The translations under genes were made by a program, and so were the position numbers. This document shows, one piece after another, positions 1 to 10,600 of a stretch of DNA of 64,000 nt. The DNA lies in contig NC_079884.1 in assembly GCF_029227915.1 (NCBI RefSeq), positions 23,746,001 to 23,810,000 on the forward strand, written 5' to 3'. The first letter of the stretch is position 1; each line of letters begins with the position of its first letter. This stretch comes from Hydractinia symbiolongicarpus. Its lineage: Eukaryota; Cnidaria; Hydrozoa; Anthoathecata; Hydractiniidae. The notes under the pieces were generated by a model. It saw nothing but the letters and a program-made list of their open reading frames with translations. It had not been told where the DNA came from and ran no database searches.

Positions 1-53
1 GTGACAAGCAGAGTTGAGTTTCTTGATCAACGAAAATCAAACTTTATATTTAG

Positions 54-2309
54 GTAATTATATATGAATCTGGAAACCCTGTTTTAAAAGTCGAAACTGG
101 AACCACTTTAAAAGTGATAAAGCTTTTATACGAGGCAGAGTATGACAGGAAAAGTCAAATTCTTGGTGTTCGACCGAAACAATTTTCCGAAGGCATCCCT
201 TGCATTGTCACTCTGGACGACTCAAAACTAAATGAGTTATCCTATGACATATTAGTATCAGGTAGGTTTTTCCTGTAACAAAAGTGGTCGTATTTGTATC
301 TGTTCTATTACCATATCGGACTTTTATCAATGTGCTGTTATTAACTAATAATTATTGTAAAAGCTCCGCTAAGTTTTCTTGCATTTTGTAACAACGCCTT
401 TTCTTTGTTTTTGATGAGAAAAATGTGTATAAAAAAAGATAAATTAATGCTGTGTATGCAAACAGATGTTTCCTTTGAGTTTACGAAATCACTTCGTCAA
501 AGCAGGGAAATACAAGGAATAGAAATACAGGGATTAGAAAATGATTGTTTTTGTAAGAAAATTCGTCTTTGGATGGATAAAGCTTTAAAATAATTTATTT
601 TATTTTTTCCTTAAAAAAATCAAAACAAAAAACAAGGAAAAAAAATTATGATGACACAACGTTGAAATATAACTCTTTCTTTGTTTTACTGTCTAATTTT
701 AAGATTTTATAGATATCTAAGTATAGCACTGTTGCAAAGATGATAAATCAATATTTTGTGACAAACAGATGCCAGTATTAATAGATGTATATTTCTTCTT
801 CTAGATGAAGGTAATGAGAAAAGCAGCCAGTCTTCCGATGACGAAGAAACAATGACAAGCCGTTGTATTGATTGTTCCAGAGAAACGTGGAAAACAAAAC
901 GTTTTACAAATGTGGGGATGAACACGGAGATTAGCATTAACCCTCTGAATGAATTAGATGGTGATTTCCTTACTCAAAATGAGCAAAAAACATCTAATAA
1001 GCCACAATCACCTTCTCCAACATTAAGTAATGATGAAACACCAAGAAGCAATTTTAATCCATCCCTGTCTAAATCCCTGACCCCGGTAACAAGTTTACCA
1101 AGCTACAGTTCCACATCTCAAAAAGATTATTTGATTCCTTTTCCAACATCAGTGCAAAATGGTAATCATCATAAGGAGATTGATAAAGATCGTTCTAGAT
1201 CTTCTCCATCTCCAACATTTGGTTTAGATGTCTACAATGCTCATTTCAGTACAGCACGTTACCCACTCCGTTCATCGTTGGAACCAATGCACTATGAGCA
1301 TTTTATGCCTTCACACGCGTGGGCCATCGCTAGATCTCGTTACGGACATAATAGATCGCCCCATCATGATCACCACTCCCCTGATGCCAGACGAAGTCCA
1401 TCAAGACGTAGTCGCTCACCAATATCACCAAGAACAGGAGAAGGATACCCTTTGCATTATCATAGTATGCGGGATAAACATATGCATATGTTGCACCAGC
1501 CACTTTACGAACGACACGCACTTCATCGCGAAGGGCATCGTGTTCCACTTCAATACGAACACACAGATGAAAAACATTACCCTGCTGTTAATCGTGATAA
1601 AATCTTTCTACGGCACGGTAATGAGCATGAAATACCGCCTACTTTGGCTGATTATCCAGTCAAGAATGACAAGGCTCTTCGTGTCGTTCAACCTGCTGAG
1701 GAACCGCCTGTGTTTGTGTTACCAAACGATTATGATGTAGTCAGTGGCATAGATCCTAGACTCGCAAGTTTACAAGAAAGAAGAGTTAGGTCACCATTAA
1801 ATGTGATTAGCAAGGAAAAAGATTTAGTAAAAGATGAAGCTTCCTCACAAGTTGATGTTGTGAAGGAAGAAAGGCAATCACCGCAAAATTCCAATGGAAG
1901 TGAATCGCCCAAAGAAGGGAGTGGCAGTCCAGACTCATCCACAAATGGATCTCAAAAATTATACTGCAAAATCTGCAACAGTGTGTTTCCAACGAAAAGT
2001 TTGCTTTATAAGCACCTACGTGGTCACACTTCCGACGAAAAGCCATTTAAATGCAGTGAGTGCGGTCAAGGGTTTACTCTAAGTAGCAATTTGCGACAAC
2101 ATCGGATTATACATCGCGGCTATAAGCCATTCCAGTGCGAGTTCTGTGGAAAAAAATTTATGAGGTCAAATGTATACAAACAGCATAGACGAATTCACAC
2201 TGGCGAAGAAATGCATAAGTGTAGTCTCTGCCCGAGTGAGTTTTTACAAAAATATGCTTTACTCAAACATATGAAAAAAAATCATGACATTGATGCGGTT
2301 GATAACTAA
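54..2309 (+). CDS. C2H2 zinc-finger protein, 3' two coding exons (5' partial)
   Basis: Two coding exons are visible: 54-261 (acceptor TTTATATTTAG, donor GTAGGT, ends in phase 1) and 805-2309 (acceptor CTTCTTCTAG, first codon completed to Asp, stop TAA). The frame runs unbroken through the junction. The first exon contributes about 69 residues that I cannot assign to a domain. The large exon gives about 500 more: Ser/Pro-rich sequence, an RS-like stretch near 1390-1440, a His-rich stretch near 1450-1580, an acidic/Ser linker, then four C2H2 fingers at 1965-2285. All Cys and His ligands are present. Linkers after fingers 1 and 3 (TSDEKPF, TGEEMHK) resemble the TGEKPF type; the one after finger 2 (RGYKPF) is divergent. 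Family knowledge suggests a nuclear sequence-specific DNA-binding regulator. A PRDM-type or other architecture cannot be decided because the N-terminus is outside the window. The in-frame ATG at 852 is internal, not the start. Confidence 0.87.
262..804 (+). other. Intron of the zinc-finger gene
   Basis: Phase-1 intron bounded by GTAGGT and TTCTTCTAG. It is AT-rich, with an A-rich run near 610-650. Short open frames inside it are chance. No element was recognised. Confidence 0.85.
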
Positions 2310-4269
2310 AGCGAGAAGAAAACAACTTTTATGGTCATTTATTTGAACTGTATATATATAAATAATATAGTTAATGTTGTACATAATGTATCACTTTGCA
2401 ATGTAGAGTTTCACTGTTGAAATGCTGTCACATTGTTTTTTTTGTTGAAAGAGGATTTTAATTACCAATGGTCTGGTGCGAGCGCAACTCTGCGCATGAT
2501 TTGCATTACTATGTCCTATGGGGATTTCAAGTTTTTGTGCAAGCATTTAGGTGTCCTATGAGCATTTAGGTATTCTCTAAAATAACACAGGCAACTCCTT
2601 CAGCTCTAGGGTTTCTGATATTTCGTGTATACCAAACAATTTGTATTCTAATCTAAAAAGAGATCTTGTGCTGAGATAAATTGTGCTGAGATATACATTT
2701 GTTTTAATAGGAAAATGTAAAACAGTCATAGAATATTCTCTCTTCGCATAGATTATAAATTTTCAGTTGTATTTTGCTGTATAGGTAGCGGGTCAAAAGC
2801 CTAACTTTGAGCTTCTAGCGAAATTGCATTGAACACGCATGAGTCAATCACATCTCGGCCACCAGCGCGTCATTTCTTGCAAATGTTCTGAAGGAGCTCA
2901 TAGAAACAAGAAAATGAGTAGTCGTATAAAGACTTTTTTTTAAGTAGAGTATGCTATTTCGAGAAAACATGTTTCAAGTCCTTCCATTCGTTTGGTGGTG
3001 AGCATTATATGTATGATCGACAATGCAACAAATGATATGGAAATAACAAAAAACACCTTGTTACTGTATAATGGCAGGATATTTTTAAACATCATCAAGT
3101 CCGAGGGTTGGGGATGTTCGCTTTGATACGCACTTTAAAAAACTTTTTTTCAATTGTTGGGCCAATATGGAATATTTTTCATTGCTATGACAACCCCTAA
3201 AAATGCCTAATAAGTATTGAAAATTCACCAAATTATAACAGCCAACACATTCTTCAAAAAAATATGCATAGACCTTTTAATAATTTCCCACTTTTTCTCA
3301 ACTACAAGGTTAAAATTTGAAAGCCAGCCACTGCTTTGACTCCAACACTAACCTTAATAAGGGGGTAGACTTATATCTCCATTAATTTATGTCCAAGATT
3401 GTTCAAAATTTATGGTAGGTGGTGTTCTGTTGCAATTTGTAATAACCGTGTAGTAACTATCGTATCTTATAATAAACTTGTCGCAACTTGTAATACCTAT
3501 GGCAATTTGTAATATTTTTTGTCGCCCCAATTTGTAATAACACAGCCGTCGCTATGTTGGCGAAAAATAACTTTGGATTAACAATTATTTATTAGTTAAT
3601 TAAAACGTTCGAATTTGACTGCCATATCCAATATTCAAAACCAACCTTGTTTCCAGGCCTCTTAAATAAATAAATTTACGATACCTCACTGAAAATCCCA
3701 ATATCATTAGAGAAACTTTGGACTCTGCTAACATGTCCTAGTCTCTTGACGAAATGTCCTAAGCTGGAACATCTGGGGACCACATTACTCTCAATACTGC
3801 CGCCAACATGTGTAAGATGGAATTGGAAGATGTCTCTAAGAGATAAAGCAAGGGCTATTTTAACCTCTGAAAGTTTGGAACCCATTACTTATATTAGCAT
3901 CAGCCATTTTGCAGAAGGTCAAGGAAATTATTATGTATTCCTGAATTAAGACTGTGCGCGATCTGAGAAGAACGAGAGCCGACTTTTAAAAACGCGGTAA
4001 CATCATTGGCTAAAAATCAATTAAACAAATGCTACGATAATGATCAATCTGCAACAGAATGGGATACAGCTTATGCAAGCACTGACTTTCCCCATCCTTA
4101 TTTTATCATGACACGATCATCAAAGTATTCTAGACTGAATGATACATGTCGATTTATTCTGTGCACTTTGCATTGTTAACCAAAATGTGTTACCATATAA
4201 TAAATTGTGATAGTTATTACAAATAGCGACGATCATTACGACTTTCGACAGCTGGAACAAATAGCTACT
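2310..4269. other. Intergenic region downstream of the zinc-finger gene
   Basis: AT-rich and non-coding. The first part must hold the 3' UTR of the zinc-finger gene, but I could not choose a polyadenylation site. Around 3430-3545 a short motif (approximately GCAATTTGTAATA) recurs four times in slightly different forms, listed separately. Small open frames on both strands look like chance. Confidence 0.6.
3430..3545 (+). repeat. Degenerate repeat of a TTGTAATA-type motif
   Basis: Four copies of a sequence close to GCAATTTGTAATA occur in about 115 bases (near 3432, 3482, 3511 and 3528), separated by unequal spacers of 15-40 bases. Unequal spacing and divergent copies suggest an old repeat or mobile-element remnant, not a clean tandem satellite. 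Confidence 0.5.
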
Positions 4270-4270
4270 A

Positions 4271-4590
4271 AACCGGTAGCCTAGTGGTAGAGCGTTAGCT
4301 TCCATTGCAAAAGGTCTCGGGTTCAAACCCCGGCTGAGTCATGCTAGAGACTACAAAAGTGTGACTTAATCCTTTCTTCTTAGCGTTCAGCATGAGAATA
4401 GGATTGATATCTTAGGCAGTTGTCTAGCTGAGCGATAGCTGTGCATCCACAACTTTCGTAGCGCAAATGGGAGCTTTAGATGCATTTGGACCCTCTTTGC
4501 AGTACCCTCGTTGAAAGCAGTACCAATAAGAACTAAAAAGGCTATCTTTGGTAAAAACAATTTCAATAATTTCAATAACGTATGCCTTAT
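4271..4590 (+). mobile_element. tRNA-derived SINE, copy 1
   Basis: The head resembles a tRNA gene with an A-box-like TAGCCTAGTGGTAGAGCG and a B-box-like GGTTCAAACCC, about 35 bases apart, the internal RNA polymerase III promoter arrangement. After the head comes a tRNA-unrelated body (cttaggcagttgtctagctg through tttcgtagcgcaaatgggagc), then an AAT-rich tail near 4560-4580. The same head-body-tail order recurs at 5430 and 7157, so this is a dispersed repeat and not a tRNA gene. Target-site duplications were not resolved. Confidence 0.8.
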
Positions 4591-4599
4591 AAAAGAATA

Positions 4600-5385
4600 C
4601 TAAAGTTATTGTTCTGTACGTTTGTTTGCAAGGTAAGGGAATGAGAAAATTGTCAGTTGTCACATATAAAGTCAACAAACCGATCACAATGGATTAAGTA
4701 CTTAAAAATAAAGATTTGATGGTATGTTTGTGTGATCAAATGTAGTCAATGTTATAAAAGATATAATACGGCTAAACAAGTCAAACTGATAGGAAAGTCA
4801 GAACAATATTCGTAAGAATGCATGCGTAAGTACTAAGGTAACACCCTCTCACCCTCTCACTCTGACCCTGCCACAAACCAGGTAATAAATAACTACACAT
4901 GTTCCGGTTGTTACAACCACAAAGCTAAAACAAAATGCAGAAGTTCCCTTTAAAAGAACAAAAAGAACAAAGAAACATAAAGTAAAAGACAAACTTAAAA
5001 ATATAAAAGAGGACTTACTAATTTGCTATCCATATTATTGTCTACAAAGTAGCTCACATGCTAACTGTACACTACAAGCAGTAACTAAACAACTACACAC
5101 CTTACAAACAAATAAAACAGAGTCCCTAATAGACAATTAAACAAACAATATAAAGAATCACAACAATAAAACAATACAGTGTGACATCACAACATAAAAA
5201 CTAATCCCCACATGAACACTTACTGAACACACTTGTACTAACACATTTAACGACATAAAAATAGACTAATAAAGGTACTAACACACATTGAAAAAAGCTA
5301 AGGTACTGCACAGACATTAACATGTATAACAATTAAATAAACAAACAAACTGGCAGTAAAGCAGTTACAAGACATTAAAAGTGCT
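4600..5385 (+). other. Strongly A+C-biased block, possible decayed retroelement
   Basis: From about 4840 to 5385 the plus strand is very rich in A and C and poor in G and T, unlike the rest of the window. It lies between two SINE copies. One frame before and within it shows scattered Cys pairs (CSQC near 4742, CSGC near 4910) broken by several stops, as expected of decayed zinc-finger coding sequence. A decayed retroelement ORF or UTR is the likeliest reading, but no reverse transcriptase or endonuclease motif is visible. Confidence 0.35.
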
Positions 5386-5429
5386 TGCGGCAGTGACGCC
5401 CATTTTATTGACTTGTTGTTTAGCAGTAC

Positions 5430-5700
5430 CGACTGGTAGCCTTGTAGTAGAGCGTTCACTTACAGTGCGGGAGATGTTGAGTTTAAATCTCGGTCGAGTC
5501 ATGCCAGAGACTATAAAATATAATTAATATCTTAGGTTATTCTAACTGAGCGATTGCTGTGTTTGCACGACTTTCGTACCTCAAATGGCAGCGTTAAATG
5601 CACTAGAATCCCTTTCGCAGGACCTTCGTTGATAGCAGTATCAATAGGTACTGAGGAGGCTTTCCTGGGTAAAAAACAATTCAAATATATACATCTAAGT
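5430..5700 (+). mobile_element. tRNA-derived SINE, copy 2
   Basis: Second copy of the 4271 family. The A box is altered (TAGCCTTGTAGTAGAGCG) and the B box weakened (GAGTTTAAATCTC). The body aligns through ttgcacgactttcgtacctc and the Ala/Gly-like stretch to the A-rich end near 5690. It shares upstream context CAGTACCGACTGG with copy 3. Open frames across it on the plus strand are by-products of the repeat. Confidence 0.75.
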
Positions 5701-7156
5701 TGCGCAGTTTCAAATTACTCGAGCCGATTTTTACTTGCCTACTTACAAACAAATACAGTTTCTAAGCCGTCTACTTCTTTTACAACATTATCAACGTTTG
5801 AGGGTTTATTGTTTTCGAAGCGGAATTGCTTTAAAAGTATTGACAGAATTTTATTCATATCCTTTATTGCAGACATGAAATGTATTGTTCTGGTAACCTT
5901 CCACCTACCTAACTACAAATATACACCATCAGATAAATATGATGCATAATATGCAGTGTAGCTATGTCGTTTATACAAGAAATATGGTAACACAATTTGA
6001 ATATCTTAAATAAGAAAATATCCTTTTTTGAGAATAAAGAAATAATTTTATAATAAATCCAAACCGCGAAACTGTGCTTAAGAAACAACCAGCAGAGATG
6101 TGCATAGCATTGTTCTCGCTTGCTTGCCTGCCACCTGCAGATGGTGATAACATTGCACCTGTAAGCGGAGCGGGGACTCGATTATATAACCTTATGACTA
6201 CAATAAAAATGCGCTACCACCAATTCCACATAATCTACACAATGTACAAAACTGTCGTGTTTTATTTTTGTGTGGTCGTCCAGTTGTTTACTCGCTTAGA
6301 TGCGAGCAATCGGAGTCAATGTTAATAGCTACCACGTAAATGCAAGGTGATTTGCTAACTGTTCACAACTTCTATTGGTTAATAAAAAAAACTACATTTT
6401 TTATTATCTTAATGTTATTAAATTTATTAACAATTTATGCAGTTTTACAAATAAAGTGAATGCAACGTCCATTTTTTATACATACGTTCTATTCTCCCTC
6501 TTTTAAGGATTTAAATATACCTCTCGTTTCAAAGTTCGTTGAAGGAATAGATTTGCAAACACGTTTTCTCTTGGCTGATCTCTCTTTTATAAGATTCTGC
6601 AACCAGGATATTTTCTTTATGCATAATAATCGCCCAGTTAGATGCTTTAATTCTTCCACGTGTCGCAGTATTCGTTTGAGGACTTCTATAATGTATAATA
6701 AATGCTAGCTAATAATAAGGGACAAGGGACAGAGATGAGAAGATTTTTAAATTTTATATGTTGGTGGTCACGGCTAATGCCATTTTTTTCGGAGGAGAGA
6801 GACAAAATTAACAAAGTAAAAATTAATTTCTTGCATTTCACTAAAATTAAAATCAAGATACCAAATATTGCAGCTTTGTATTCATTTTTTTTTCTAGTCA
6901 TGCATATCGTATTTTGTATCAGAATTAAATCGGAAATTAATTAACGAAATTACAAAAAATAGTAAGTAAATTTGTGCAAACATAACTGTAAATATAAAAG
7001 CATCATAAATAAACTTCTCTCTATCCGCTAAGTTGTAGTAAAACACTTGGTAGCATTTCCATTTGTGCAAGTTTAGACAATGTCCTTTTTTATAGACATC
7101 TAGAAAGTTTTAAAAGATGCAAGAATAGAATGACACTAATTGTCACAAACAGTTAC
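5701..7156. other. Intergenic, no gene recognised
   Basis: AT-rich sequence with several open frames of 60-130 codons, the longest starting in the SINE at 5554. None has recognisable motifs, splice-flanked structure or a neighbour relation. I see no RNA gene or clear repeat here. Confidence 0.5.
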
Positions 7157-7490
7157 CCGACTGATAGCCTTGTGGTAGAGCGTTCGCTACCAGTGCGGGA
7201 GCTCTTAGGTTCAAACCCTGGTCGAATCATGCCACAGACTATAATGGTGAATCTATTCTTTCTGCTTAGTTCTTAGCATGAGAATAGTGTTAAATCTTAG
7301 GCAGTTGCCTAGTTGAGCGATTGCTGTGCTTGCACAACTTTCGTAGCTCAATTGGGAGCTTTAAATGCACTAGGACTTCCTTCGCAGGACTCTCGTTGAT
7401 AGTAATGCCAAAAAAGAAACTGAAGAGGCTATCCTTAGTGAATACTTTTGATAATAATAATGATAATGATAATAATAACAATCAATACCT
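7157..7490 (+). mobile_element. tRNA-derived SINE, copy 3
   Basis: Best-preserved body of the family. A-box-like TAGCCTTGTGGTAGAGCG and B-box-like GGTTCAAACCC lie in the head, followed by the shared body (cttaggcagttgcctagttg, tttcgtagctcaattgggag) and a simple-sequence tail of AAT/GAT triplets at 7448-7480, a typical SINE 3' end. It sits about 160 bases beyond the last recognised exon of the minus-strand chordin-like gene, so it could be transcribed within that gene's 3' region. Confidence 0.8.
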
Positions 7491-7650
7491 TATGACAAGA
7501 AAGTAACAAAAATGGAGTTATGCCTTTTAATACCCTGTTAGTAGAAGTGTTAGCAATAAAATACTTGAGCAATAGGTATGCAAGAACCTATTGTTAGATG
7601 TGAGGGCTTACTCAGCTAGCTTATTTCAAAAATAGATATAAATGCTATGA

Positions 7651-10600
7651 CTACTTACTCTCTTTTATAGAGCCAAGGTATGTCCAGTTTGCCATTAATC
7701 GGGCGTCCAGTATCTCAGAAACAATGACTTCAGTCTTATCACCCTGTAGCACCCAGGAATGCATTTCTGCAGGTTGGCCGATTGCTGTTCGATCAAATAA
7801 ATAAAGTCTAAAAGCAAAAAATATTTGCGAGTAAAAAATAATTTAATAAAAGAGCAAGAAAATTACTTTAAGTAACAAACAGGATAAAAAATTCTGTATG
7901 TTTTTAACACGTAGTTAACTTGACTTTCGTTTTTCGGATTTTTGGACAATTTTTGGCGTTTTTTTGGGAATTTATGTGAAACCCTAAAAATAGGCTGAAT
8001 AAATTTATTTTGCTTTCATGAAGTTTAAACAGAATGTGGAAAAAAAGCTTCCGATGATATTACATTTTAAATCCTCATGAATATCTGGAACACAGTCTGT
8101 TTTCTTCAAGTAATTACACCAAAATATAATATTTTAATGATAAAAAAAGAATGAGAGAATAAAATAGGCATAATTTCACCAGATCCTCTCGCATGCAACG
8201 ATCACAGTAGCTAATCATGATAGCTTTTCATGTTACCTTCTAAGTGTGCTGGAATCTTTCTTGACAGATTGATGTTCGTAAACTTTGATTCGGCTTTTGC
8301 TGGAACAACCTTTGTTCCTGTTAGTTATAGCAAAGATATTTTTTTGCTCTTGAATTTTTGCTTCGGAGGTTGAAACACCTACAAGAAATTCCACAGACTT
8401 ATTTGAAAAATTATTATTAAAATCATATTTCATTTACAAGTGAATATGATATATAAAATAACGAATCATTACTTTTCAACAATATAAAAAAAATTAAGTA
8501 CTCAAATAAACTTGTAAAGCTATACCTGGACAAACCGGACAGCACAACCCCGATCGTTTTACTGGATGCTTGCAATTACCATCTCTCCTACACATAACTT
8601 TACTGCAACTAACGTGTGAGTTCTATAAAATGAAACGAATACACACTAACCAATAGAAATACCCACTAATAAAGCGAAGTATTTGTCGGCTGATTTATAT
8701 TGAACATCAATATTACCTGACAAAGGCATCGTATGCAACCACCATATGGCATAAACGTTTCACCGTCTTTATAGATCGTATTATCGAGTGAGCAATCTAT
8801 AATACAGTAGTATTAAAATTCAAACTACAAAACTTTAAATAAGCTAGTTGCCCAGTGTTTAGGAATTTCGCTTTTAAATCACGGCGCCCGTGGCACGGCC
8901 CACAGCGCAGGAATATTTAGAAAGTGGGTTTATCAAAGCAGCTTGTCAAAAAAATCTATTTAAGGGAAAAGCGATAAGCAAATGCGGATGTATACCTAAT
9001 TAGGACCATAAAACATTACGATCATCACAGGTATCGCATTGATAAGATACATTAAGAAATAATAATAATAATAATAATAGTATAAATGGTAATATAATCA
9101 AAAGATTCTAACCTTTCTCTCCTTTCTTGGTTAATATGATTTTCTTTTTTCTTTTGTTCTGAGATGGATTGGGAATAGGCTTGTTATTAAATAAAAAGGT
9201 AAAGGGTAAATATGATTCTTCATCTTCTTTATGATTTGTCGTTGTATTTGATACTACTGATGCACCGTCTATAATAAAGTTCTTGTTAAGATGGATCGTA
9301 ACATAGCAGTCAGATGGAAATTTGCACTGACTGAAAATTATAACGTTGTTAGATAAGCAAGAGTCATTGAGAATTTTATTAAACAAATGTGTTTAGCTGC
9401 TTTGGACACGTATTGTCTCAAACTTTTATTACCTAGACAAGCGGGGAATAAGGTTTAAAAAATTAAATTGGTTAGTTGGACCAGCCAGATTGATTAAAAG
9501 ATGTTCGAGTATTGTGTAAGCCAATTATCTTTGATTGGTAATGCCTGCTAAAACATCATAGAAACGTATGGATCTCAAATCTAAATATGGTAACTTTGAT
9601 TGTATACAAAAAATAAATCGAGAAGAAAATCGGTACAGGTTATCTCTGAATAATTGCCACCCTGGGTAACTTCTACCTACAATCGTGGACAAAAATATTG
9701 AGGGAAAGGCAGTTTTTACTCATTATTCAATTATGGACAGAACAGTCAAACAGTCAATGCTCTGCCGCCGGCAGACTACAAAGTTGCTACTTGTGCACAC
9801 ACGTAGGTCAGACAGACAGCGTTAAAAAGTTGCGAGTCACATTCTTAAGCACGCCCGCACACGAAATAATTCACGTCGGGGACCACGAAGGCACCGAAAT
9901 TCGTGATTAAGGGTCTTGCTGACGTCAGCAACAATTATCACTTTGAACATTAGTGAACTTTGACAAGTTCAAGATGTGTGAATCTAATATAGAAATAGCC
10001 TATGCAATTACTTGTGGTGGCGAACTTTGAAATTTACTGTCTTGTCCTAACATATTGTGACCACGATTGTAGGACAATTCCGTTCTGGACATCAACTCTC
10101 TGAAGAAGAACGCCCTATATAACATCTAGAACAGTTTAAACCTGGCAACTAGCTCATCTGCAAGAAAAAGTCCCGTCGAAGTTTATTCTCCCGTTTAAAC
10201 AAAGTTAACAAAACTTTCCCGGTTGGAGATCATGCTATTACTAAGTTTGTGTTTTTTAAGCAATATAAGATGGTATAACGAGTAGGATTTGAGCCCACAA
10301 ACTCTCCATACGATTGCTTTTACCGACTGACCTATTAATCTCATGCTATTTTTTAATCAAATGCTGAAAAGACGGCGAGGAAACTACCTACGAGGACAAG
10401 GCTTATATATATATTCGTGCGATATACCTTATGTGCGAATGGTACATAATCAAACGATGCACATCCGGAGATCGAATATTACCCAAAAATGTGAAATTCA
10501 ATGGCTACGTGTAAAGAATACATTGAAATATGCAACTATCCAAGATAAAAGGTAACCATGGGTAGGGTTAATTATAAACTGAGAATTATCTAGCAGTAAT

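Noticed and set aside
1228-1740. 170-codon frame overlapping the zinc-finger exon
   Set aside because: A frame shadow; the other frame carries zinc fingers and joins the upstream exon in phase.
3430-3545. CRISPR-like array
   Set aside because: Repeats are short, diverged and unevenly spaced, and the genome is animal.
4271-4345. tRNA gene in the SINE head
   Set aside because: It has A and B boxes but no convincing acceptor stem, and it is fused to a body repeated at 5430 and 7157.
5554-5949. 131-codon open frame on the plus strand
   Set aside because: It starts inside a SINE copy and the rest has no motif, no splice structure and low-complexity composition.
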